Assembly: GCF_017104565.1 (NCBI RefSeq)
Contig: NZ_JAAGPD010000067.1
Coordinates: 1 to 56,589 of the forward strand
DNA length: 56,589 nt
Source: Paraburkholderia sp. Tr-20389
GTDB taxonomy: Bacteria > Pseudomonadota > Gammaproteobacteria > Burkholderiales > Burkholderiaceae
Direction: 5' to 3'
The number at the start of each line of letters is the position of its first letter. Position 1 is the first letter of the stretch. A program made the translations under genes and the position numbers. This document shows positions 37,043 through 46,121 of the stretch, in pieces. The notes beneath the pieces were generated by a model, which was given only the letters and a program-made list of their open reading frames with translations, made no database searches and was not told the origin of the DNA.

Positions 37043-37214
37043 ATAATTCCTATATTTCAGGAATTATCAATCTGAAACAAGAGCAACAAGGATAATTCCT
37101 GAATTATAGGAATTATTGACATTCGTTGCGACCTGGCCCAATAATTCCGATATTCTCGCCATTATCCATCTGCCGACTCGGCAGGCAGATTTATTCCTGG
37201 AATTGCGGAACTAT
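37043..37214. promoter_or_regulatory. hipBA promoter with four HipB-type operators
   Basis: Four inverted repeats of the form ATAATTCC-N9-GGAATTAT lie at 37043-37067 (perfect), 37092-37116 (perfect), 37141-37165 (second half 6/8) and 37190-37214 (halves 6/8 and 7/8). Their centres are at 37055, 37104, 37153 and 37202, exactly 49 bases apart. A sigma-70 promoter TTGACA (37116-37121) and AATAAT (37140-37145), 18-base spacer, falls between operators 2 and 3. Operator 2 touches the -35, operator 3 covers the -10 and operator 4 reaches the ATG. HipB of E. coli also binds four operators, so autorepression by HipB is the direct reading. Confidence 0.85.
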
Positions 37215-37506
37215 GGCTCGCACCTTACCCCGACCGACGACGGTCACTCCATTGGCCCGGGACATGGCCGCGCTGGGCCGTCTAGTGCGCAACCGGCGCG
37301 CGCAAAGCGCGCTGCGCATCGACGACGCGGCCGACATGCTCGGCGTCTCCAAAGACGTGCTGTCGCGCCTCGAAAACGGCCGCTCCGTGAGTCTCGACAA
37401 GGTGTTCAAGGTGCTGGACGGTCTCGGCCTGAACCTGCTGGTCTTCACGAACCAGCAGACCAGCGCGGTGCTCGATGCCGTCGAACCGACGCCGGAGCAG
37501 CCCTGA
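37213..37506 (+). CDS. hipB: HipB-like antitoxin, Xre-family regulator
   Basis: A 97-aa protein with a helix-turn-helix: LVRNRRAQSALRIDDAADML then GVSKDVLSRLENGRSVSLDKVFKVLDGL, the usual Xre/HipB pattern, followed by a short C-terminal tail. The Ala/Thr-rich first 12 residues precede the domain. It should neutralise HipA and repress its own promoter through the four upstream repeats. ATG 37213 is chosen because the promoter lies just upstream; longer frames would start inside the promoter. The stop overlaps the hipA start by one base. Confidence 0.9.
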   Translation: MARTLPRPTTVTPLARDMAALGRLVRNRRAQSALRIDDAADMLGVSKDVLSRLENGRSVSLDKVFKVLDGLGLNLLVFTNQQTSAVLDAVEPTPEQP

Positions 37507-38876
37507 TGCCGCATACCCTTCATGTCACGACGCACGAAGGCGCCGTTGGCCGGCTGGACTTCGACGCGAGACAAAGTCTTTATCGTTTCGCGTACGACGG
37601 AACCTGGACGGCGCGCCGGAATGCGTTTCCGTTGTCACCGCATATTCCGCTGTCGGGAGAAGAGCCGGCTGGCGGCGCCGTGCATCGCTTCATCGCGAAT
37701 CTACTGCCGGAGGGGCGGGCGCTCGACGTCGCGTCCGTCGTCTATCAGGTGTCGAAGGACAACACCTATGGCCTGATTCGCATGCTCGGCAAGGAGCCCG
37801 TCGGCGCATTGAGCTTTCTGGCGACGGACGAAGCGGGCCAGCCCGTCGAGGTCGAGCACGTCAGGCCCAATGACCCGCCGCCTGCACGCAGAGAAATCTC
37901 ACTCGACGAACTGAGCCAACGCATCCGCGAGCGCGACGCGATTCCGTTCCCTGTGTGGGACGGCAAGGTGCGTCTATCGGTGGCGGGCTATCAGGACAAG
38001 CTGCAGGTGCTGCTGGAGGGCGAACGCATCGCGCTCGCCGACGGGCCGTTGAGTTCGACACACATCCTCAAGCCGGAATCGCGCAGTCCCGTGACGCCGT
38101 GCATGGTCGCCAACGAGCATTACTGCATGACGCTCGCATCGCGCATGGGCTTGCAGGCGGCACCCGTCGCGATCCGGCGCATTCCCGAACCGATCCTGCT
38201 GATCCAGCGGTTCGATCGCAGTGTCGTGCTCGATGCGTCAGACGGCCAGTCGGTCGAAGCCGTGCAACGCCGCCATGTGATCGACGGCTGCCAGGCGCTG
38301 GACTTGCCCGTGTCGTTCAAATACGAGCGGAATTTCGGCAATACGCTGGACGTGCGCAATATCCGCGAGGGCGTCAGCTTCGAGAAGCTGTTTTCGCTCC
38401 AGCGGCATCTGGACAACCCGGCTGCGGCGCGCACCTTCATGATCCGCTGGGCGCTGTTTCAACTGCTGATCGGCAACAGCGACGCGCACGGCAAGAACCT
38501 GTCGTTCTTCGTGCATGGCGGCGGCCTCGATCCCGCGCCGATGTACGACCTCGTTTCCGTCAATGCATACGGAGAGCAGGTCGAGCAGGACATGGCGATG
38601 GGTTACGGCGATGCGTTCCGCCTCGAAGAGATCACGCCGTTTGCGCTCGCGGATTTCGCGCAGCGTACGGGTACGGCGCCGCGCTTCCTGGCGCGGGAGA
38701 TGACGCGCCTGGCGCAGGCCGCGAAGGCGCTCGCGCCTGGGCTGGCAAGCTCGGACCTCTACATCGGCGACGAGCGTGCGCTGGTGCAGACCGTATCGGC
38801 GTTCATCGGCGCGCAGGCCGATCGTCTGCTGCAGTTCGCGCCGATGGTGCCGCAGATCGACCGCAAGCTGCTCTAG
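37506..38876 (+). CDS. hipA: HipA-like Ser/Thr kinase toxin
   Basis: A 456-aa HipA kinase. The N-terminal domain has PLSPHIPLSGE and LLPEGRALD. The Gly-rich loop LSVAGYQDK holds Ser158, matching the autophosphorylated Ser150 of E. coli HipA, and STHILKPE supplies the ATP-site Lys. The catalytic loop GNSDAHGKN has Asp326 and the metal-binding Asp348 is in YDLVS. E. coli HipA phosphorylates glutamyl-tRNA synthetase, causing a persister state; targets of other HipA proteins differ. The usual HQEDFCQALG motif is altered here to RRHVIDGCQALDLP. All catalytic residues are present. It sits in the middle of the exopolysaccharide locus without mobility genes. Confidence 0.93.
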   Translation: MPHTLHVTTHEGAVGRLDFDARQSLYRFAYDGTWTARRNAFPLSPHIPLSGEEPAGGAVHRFIANLLPEGRALDVASVVYQVSKDNTYGLIRMLGKEPVGALSFLATDEAGQPVEVEHVRPNDPPPARREISLDELSQRIRERDAIPFPVWDGKVRLSVAGYQDKLQVLLEGERIALADGPLSSTHILKPESRSPVTPCMVANEHYCMTLASRMGLQAAPVAIRRIPEPILLIQRFDRSVVLDASDGQSVEAVQRRHVIDGCQALDLPVSFKYERNFGNTLDVRNIREGVSFEKLFSLQRHLDNPAAARTFMIRWALFQLLIGNSDAHGKNLSFFVHGGGLDPAPMYDLVSVNAYGEQVEQDMAMGYGDAFRLEEITPFALADFAQRTGTAPRFLAREMTRLAQAAKALAPGLASSDLYIGDERALVQTVSAFIGAQADRLLQFAPMVPQIDRKLL

Positions 38877-38885
38877 CGGTCCGGC

Positions 38886-38914
38886 AAAAACAAAGGGCGC
38901 TTCACACGCCCTTG
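38886..38914. terminator. Bidirectional terminator between hipA and gmd
   Basis: Stem AAGGGCG/CGCCCTT (38893-38899 with 38907-38913) with loop CTTCACA. On the minus strand it is followed by TTTGTTTTTG, a good terminator for gmd. On the plus strand it is followed only by GTTCATC. Confidence 0.65.
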
Positions 38915-38929
38915 TTCATCAAACGGAGA

Positions 38930-40760
<1,831 letters not shown>

Positions 40761-40764
<4 letters not shown>

Positions 40765-41861
40765 GCGCTCGTCCTCGATGTTTCGCGGGCTGCATGTAAC
40801 AGCGCCTCGCGTTCTTCGTCACCCTGCCGGCGGCGCGGCGACGCGCTGCCGTGAATCAGGCGCCGCTCGAAGCCGAACCACGATGCGCTCGCATACGCCA
40901 GCGTGATCGCCAGTGCGAGTGCGGCCGTCACGTAGCGGTTGGTGTGCAGCGGCCAGAGCACGTAGAGAACGGTCAGGTGAATCAGATAGATCGTGTAGCT
41001 GATCGTGCCGATATAGACGAGCACCGGGTTGCAGAGCACGCGCTTGACGATGCCCTTGCTCTGCAGTGCGATCACGACGATCGACGTGCACAGCACGAGC
41101 GACACGCTATACAGGGCCGCATTCGACAGCGGCGTATTGGCCGCGCGAAAACGCGGGTAGTGCAGATGCAGCCACGCGAGCACGGCCAGCGCAGCGCAGA
41201 TGCCGAGCGCCGCCGGCACCTTGAACGGCTCCAGCGCGTTCGCATCGCGCCGCACGGCGACGGCGAGCAGCGCGCCAGCCGCGAGCAGATCCATGCGGAA
41301 CGGCGTCAGGTAATAGATCGGCCAGAACGAATCGAACCACGGTGTCGCGACAGCGCGCAGCACGGGCACGAGCACGATCAGCGCGGCCGCGACGTAACCG
41401 ACCACCCGCTCGGGCACGAGCAGGATCACGAACGGCCAGAAAATATAGAACTGCTCTTCGACCGCGAGCGACCACAGCACATTCAGGCTGTCGTGACCGC
41501 TTTGGCCGAGCGCATCGGCGATATTCGTCGCGAAGAACGCGTACCACGGCCAGTGCTGCGCCCAGCCCAGACCGAACAGCAGCGACGACACCAGCATCAG
41601 CAGCAGATACGGCGGCAGGATGCGCCGCACGCGGCGTGCGTAGAAGTAACTGAAATACGACTGCTGCCGCGCCTTGCGATCGAGCAGGATGCCCGTGATC
41701 AGGAAACCGCTCAGTACGAAGAACAGGTCGACGCCCATCCACAGCGGCGCCTTCAGCGCGTGCTGTGCGAAGACGGCGAGCACGGCGATCGCGCGCAGGC
41801 CGTCCAGCTGGACGATGCGTCGGTGATGAGAAGACGTGGCGGGCAGGGTGCTGGCTGTCAT
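40761..41861 (-). CDS. bceO: Acyltransferase family 3 membrane protein (polysaccharide O-acetyltransferase)
   Basis: A 366-aa integral membrane AT3 enzyme with about ten helices. RIVQLDGLRAIAVLAVFAQH holds the conserved His34. FFVLSGFLITGILLDR and LWSLAVEEQFYIFWPF follow, all signatures of the OafA/NodX group. It should transfer acetyl groups to sugar units. The start at 41861 (MTASTLP) has a weak GGA; in-frame ATGs at 41891 and 41903 are alternatives. It is the first gene of the leftward unit with the SGNH esterase and gmd. Confidence 0.9.
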
Positions 41862-42382
41862 GAGCGTCCGTGTATGCGCCTGATGCGGCATTCGAGGGGC
41901 CATGCACGGTGTCGCGAGGCGATCACCATGAAGACGGCAAAAACGGGTTTTATTCTAGGTAAAGAAAAACGCTAAAAAACTGGAATGAAATAAACGAATT
42001 GATTCGAATAATAAAAAGCGCATTTTTATATCCGAATACGGCTGGTTACACCTCGATACAGCTTTCCGAAGAAATGCAGCAAGAACTACCGGATTGCACG
42101 GCGCATCGGTAATTCATGGCGGATTTCGCGTGCAAAATTGCCAGAAAAACATGCAAGCCGATTTTTTTCAATTTTCTTTTTGCATGTTTCAACGAGCGAA
42201 TAATTTTGAATTATTTGCGATTTACCTGATGAATTCTTTGCAATTACCGTAAAGCGCTGATTGGCGCATTGCGTTTTAAACCCATTGCGCACGCAGCGCA
42301 CTTTCCCTGCGCATTTCCGCATTGCATCCGGCGCTGCATGCCGATCGCGTGCCTTTATTTCGCCTCGACTGGAGAATCTGCG
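41862..42382. promoter_or_regulatory. AT-rich divergent control region between bceO and the propeller gene
   Basis: About 500 bases, strongly AT-rich between 41940 and 42260, with no supported gene. It holds TTGAATTATTTGCGATTT at 42206-42223, matching 16 of 18 positions with an element at 50068-50085 in the bceS-bceT region. It also holds an inverted repeat ATAAAAA-GCGCA-TTTTTAT at 42011-42029. Both flanking genes start outward from here, so these are candidate regulatory sites. Confidence 0.6.
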
Positions 42383-44572
42383 TTGCCTCGACTCACGCTT
42401 GCCCGCGCGATGTGCGCGTTTGCCTTGCTCGCCACGCTGCATGCGTTCGCGGAACCCGCGCTGAACGTGCAGACGTCGTGGATCGGCAATACGTTCGGTT
42501 TCGGCGACGGCAGCTGGACACAGATCAACATCACCGCGCTCGCCGTCGCGCCGGACGGCAAGGTCTATACGAACGCGCCGTGGGACGAAAGCGGTGCGGA
42601 GGCGAGCGTTTATCAGAACGGCAAGATGCTCGGCTTCGCGGGCGGCACGCATGGCTGGGGCAATAGCGGCGGCAACGCGATCGCTGTCAACGGACGCTAC
42701 GCGTATGTGGCCGTCGGTGTCGGCAACGAGAAAGGACATCTGGTCGGCGCGGGCGTGTGGCCGGACAAGGGCCGCCAGTGGTACGGCATCTCGCGGCGCG
42801 AGATCGGCGATACGAAACGCGTCGCGGCCTTCCAGCCCGCTGTGAACAGCCTCGATCCGCATGCGAAGGCGGCCGCCGCTTTCGAGCTAGTCAACGATGT
42901 GCCGACTGGCGCGCGCGGCGACATCAACGGTCTCGCCGCCAGCGACACGACGCTGTATGCGTCCAATACGTCGCAGAACCGCATCGAGGTGTACGACGCC
43001 GAATCGATGCAGCGCAAGTCGCAGTGGAGCGTGTCCGCACCGGGCCGCATCGCGCGCGCGGGCGACGCTACGTTGTGGGTGCTGACGGACACCTTGAGCG
43101 AGCGGCCGCAGGTCGCGCATTTCACTGCCGAGGGCCAGCGCCTGAAAGACGCATTGCCGCTGCCCGCCGATACCGTTGCCGTCGATCTCGCCGTCGACAG
43201 CCAGGGCCGCGTGCTGATCGCCGATAACGGTCCGCGCCAGCAGGTGCTGTTCTTCGGCAAGCGTGACGGCGCGTATGCGCTGACGTCGACGCTCGGCGAG
43301 CGCGGCGGGATCTTCTCGGGCGTCGCCGGAAAGCCGGGCCCGCAGCGCTTCAACGGACTGACGGGCGTGGGTGTCGATGCGCGCGGCAACATCTATGTGT
43401 CGACCAACGGCGTCGGTCCGCGCTTCGAACCGACGGGCGCCGGCCTCGGCGCGACGCTCGAAAGCTATGCGCCCGACGGCAGGCGGCTGTGGCAGGTCGA
43501 GGGGCTGCTGTTCGTCGACGGCGCGTGGATGGACCCGGCGCGGCCCGACAGCGTCTATACGGGCAACAAGCGCTTCGAACTCGATCTGTCGAAGCCTGCC
43601 GGCCAGCAATGGAAATACGCAGGCTTTCTGAGCAACCGCTTCAGGTATCCCGACGATCCCGTCTTCAACACCGACCAGTGGCCGGGGCTGCCCATCGCGC
43701 GCCAGCTCAAGGGCCGAACGTTCCTGTTCCTCACGGACATGTATGCCGACCACCTGAAGATCTATCGCTTCGATGGCGGCCGCGACGGCGAGACGGCGAC
43801 GCCTTCGGGCTTCATCGCGGGCCGCGAGCGCGCGGTGCTGAAAGTGCCGAACGCGCCCAAAGGCGGCGACTGGATCTGGCGCGACGCGAACGGCAACGGC
43901 CGCTTCGACGCTGACGAATTCACACCGAACACGACGGGCACGCACCTCGCGGGCGGCTGGGGCTGGTGGGTCGACACTCGCGGCGACATCTGGCGCGCCC
44001 GCGATTCGAAGGGCATCAACCGCTTCCGCTTCGGCGGCCTCGATGCGAAGGGCAACCCGGTCTATTCGTACGCGGACATGACGGCGTACCCGGTGCCGCC
44101 GCCGTTCAGCGAAGTCAAACGCGCGATCTACGACCCGCAAACCGATTCGATGTACGTGACGGGCTACACGCCCGAAGCGCCGTTCGATCGCGGCTTCTGG
44201 AAGGAAGTGGGCCGCGTGCTGGTGCGCTACGACAAATGGTCGAGCGGCAATCCCGTGGCGCGCTACACGCTGCCGCTGCCGTGGGACACCAGGGCGAAGC
44301 CCGTATCGACGCTGATCGGCCTGACCGTCGAGGGCAAGTACGTGTTCGCCGTCGAGCCCGTCGGCACCGTACACGTCTACGACAAGGAAACCGGTACACC
44401 CGTCGGCACGATGCAGCCGGGCCCGGAAGTGGGCCGCGCATCGGGCTGGGTCGACGTGCCCAACGGCATCAGCGCCTATCGACGCAACGACGGCGAGTAC
44501 CTCGTGTTCGTCGAGGAAGACGCACGCGGCAAGGTGCTGATGTACCGCTGGAAACCCAACGCCAATTCATAA
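42383..44572 (+). CDS. Secreted beta-propeller (NHL/SMP-30-like) protein with EF-hand loop, cluster-linked
   Basis: A 729-aa exported protein. A TTG start at 42383 is favoured: TGGAG lies eight to nine bases upstream and a clean signal peptide follows (MPRLTLARAMCAFALLATLHAFA-EP). ATG 42338 and 42410 are alternatives. The mature protein is built from repeating strand units such as ITALAVAPDGKVYTNAP, GLAASDTTLYASNTSQNRIEVYD, DLAVDSQGRVLIADNG and GVGVDARGNIYVSTNG, as in NHL/gluconolactonase propellers. Residues 501-512 (DANGNGRFDADE) form a canonical EF-hand calcium loop. It lies upstream of the flippase in the same direction with a 70-base gap. The function is unknown; polymer binding or tailoring outside the cytoplasm is inferred. 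It may correspond to bceP, which I cannot verify. Confidence 0.75.
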   Translation: MPRLTLARAMCAFALLATLHAFAEPALNVQTSWIGNTFGFGDGSWTQINITALAVAPDGKVYTNAPWDESGAEASVYQNGKMLGFAGGTHGWGNSGGNAIAVNGRYAYVAVGVGNEKGHLVGAGVWPDKGRQWYGISRREIGDTKRVAAFQPAVNSLDPHAKAAAAFELVNDVPTGARGDINGLAASDTTLYASNTSQNRIEVYDAESMQRKSQWSVSAPGRIARAGDATLWVLTDTLSERPQVAHFTAEGQRLKDALPLPADTVAVDLAVDSQGRVLIADNGPRQQVLFFGKRDGAYALTSTLGERGGIFSGVAGKPGPQRFNGLTGVGVDARGNIYVSTNGVGPRFEPTGAGLGATLESYAPDGRRLWQVEGLLFVDGAWMDPARPDSVYTGNKRFELDLSKPAGQQWKYAGFLSNRFRYPDDPVFNTDQWPGLPIARQLKGRTFLFLTDMYADHLKIYRFDGGRDGETATPSGFIAGRERAVLKVPNAPKGGDWIWRDANGNGRFDADEFTPNTTGTHLAGGWGWWVDTRGDIWRARDSKGINRFRFGGLDAKGNPVYSYADMTAYPVPPPFSEVKRAIYDPQTDSMYVTGYTPEAPFDRGFWKEVGRVLVRYDKWSSGNPVARYTLPLPWDTRAKPVSTLIGLTVEGKYVFAVEPVGTVHVYDKETGTPVGTMQPGPEVGRASGWVDVPNGISAYRRNDGEYLVFVEEDARGKVLMYRWKPNANS

Positions 44573-44642
44573 GCACGACGCTTCTCCACCCACACGCTAC
44601 CTCCACACAGGCGCAACGCATGACTGACTCAAAAGGACTCCG

Positions 44643-46121
44643 ATGGACAAGGGCATCCTCAAAAACGTAGTGATCAACCTGATCGGACTGGTGTTGCCGA
44701 CGTTTGTGTCGCTCGTCACGGTGCCGTCGTACATCAGGCTGCTGGGCGTCGAGCGCTACGGCGTGATCAGTCTCGTCTGGACGCTGATCGGCTACTTCAG
44801 CATTCTCGATCTCGGCATGAGCATGGCCGCGCAGAACCATATCTCGAAGGCGCGCGCGTCGAACGATGCCAACGCCTGCGAGCAGGTGTTCTGGAGCGCG
44901 ACGTGGCTGAATCTGACGACGGGCATCATCGGCGGCCTCGTCATCTACTTCGGCGCCGCACTGTATACCGCGTACTTCTCGAAGGTATCGCCCGAACTGC
45001 AGCACGAGGTGTATATGGCGCTGCCGTGGCTCGCGGTGGCGATCCCGCTGGCGAACGTCTCGTGGGTGTTCGCGGGCGCGATCAACGGCGCCGAACGCTT
45101 CGGCATCTACAACACGAACCAGACGCTCGGCACGTTCCTGTTCCAGCTGTTGCCGCTCGCGGCCGCATGGATGATGGGGCCGACGCTGCAGAACGTGCTC
45201 GCGGCCGCCGTCGTTGCGCGTCTGCTCGCGGCGCTTCTGCTCGGGCGCTCCGCCTTGAGCGTGCTCGGCATCCGTCAGATCCGCGCGCCGCAATTCGCGG
45301 TCGCGAAGGGGCTGTTCAATTTCGGCGGCTGGATGCTGATCGCAAGCATCACGGGCATGGTCGCCGAATCGCTCGACCGCGTGATGCTCGGCACGAGTCT
45401 CGGCGCACGCTTCGTCACGTACTACACCGTGCCGCAGAACCTCGTCACGCGTCTGAACATCGTGCCGACGGCAATGCTGCGCACGCTGTTTCCGCGTCTG
45501 TCCGCGGTCGGCCGCGACGATGCCGACGCGATCATGCGGCAGTCGCTCGAGTTTCTGAACGGCGTGTTCACGCCCGTCGCGCTCGTCGCGATCATCGTGC
45601 TCGAACCGTTCCTGCATGCATGGGTGGGCAGCGAAGTGGCCGACGCGGCGGGACCCGTCGGCCGCATCCTGATCATCTCCGTGTGGCTCGTCGGCCAGGC
45701 GAACCTCGCACGCATCCTCATTCAATCGCAGCTGAATCCTGCCTCCGCCGCGCGTCTCGGCCTGTTCGAGTTGCCGTTCTTCGCGGGCGCGCTGTGGTTC
45801 GGCATTGTGCATTTCGGCCTGACCGGCGCGGCCGTCGTCGTCGCCGCGCGCGGGCTGTTCGACTACGTCGTGCTGTTGCGCCTGTCCGCGATTCACGCGC
45901 GTCCGATCGTGCTCGACATGGGCGCGCACCTCGCTTTTCTGGTGGGCACGTTGTGGCTCGCCACCTTGCTGTCCAGCCTGCCGATGGCCATTGCCGCGGG
46001 CGCGCTCGTCGTGGGCGCGAACGTCGCGTGGTCGCTCACGATGACCCCCGCATTGCGCGATCTAGCGCGTTCGCTGCTTGCGCGCCTGAAGTTGCGACTC
46101 AATCCGAGGAATAGTGCATGA
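44643..46121 (+). CDS. bceQ: Repeat-unit flippase (Wzx type)
   Basis: A 492-aa membrane protein with 12 or more helices and the polysaccharide-biosynthesis MATE/MVF-like start KNVVINLIGLVLPTFVSLVTVPSYIRLLGVERYGVISLVWTL-type N-terminus (read in segments, residues 5-46). It would flip lipid-linked repeat units to the periplasm for BceI. It overlaps bceR by four bases (ATGA). Confidence 0.9.
   Translation: MDKGILKNVVINLIGLVLPTFVSLVTVPSYIRLLGVERYGVISLVWTLIGYFSILDLGMSMAAQNHISKARASNDANACEQVFWSATWLNLTTGIIGGLVIYFGAALYTAYFSKVSPELQHEVYMALPWLAVAIPLANVSWVFAGAINGAERFGIYNTNQTLGTFLFQLLPLAAAWMMGPTLQNVLAAAVVARLLAALLLGRSALSVLGIRQIRAPQFAVAKGLFNFGGWMLIASITGMVAESLDRVMLGTSLGARFVTYYTVPQNLVTRLNIVPTAMLRTLFPRLSAVGRDDADAIMRQSLEFLNGVFTPVALVAIIVLEPFLHAWVGSEVADAAGPVGRILIISVWLVGQANLARILIQSQLNPASAARLGLFELPFFAGALWFGIVHFGLTGAAVVVAARGLFDYVVLLRLSAIHARPIVLDMGAHLAFLVGTLWLATLLSSLPMAIAAGALVVGANVAWSLTMTPALRDLARSLLARLKLRLNPRNSA

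Noticed and set aside
36929-38880. hipBA as part of a prophage or integrative element
   Set aside because: No integrase, phage gene, tRNA or direct-repeat ends; only the two genes and their control region are present.
42011-42029. ATAAAAA-GCGCA-TTTTTAT as a terminator
   Set aside because: It lies between two divergent gene starts, so no transcript should end there; kept only as a possible operator.
42238-42300. Sigma-54 promoter upstream of the propeller gene (TTGGCGCATTGCG)
   Set aside because: The GG and GC elements are too close together for the -24/-12 spacing; no other good match was found in the bce control regions.
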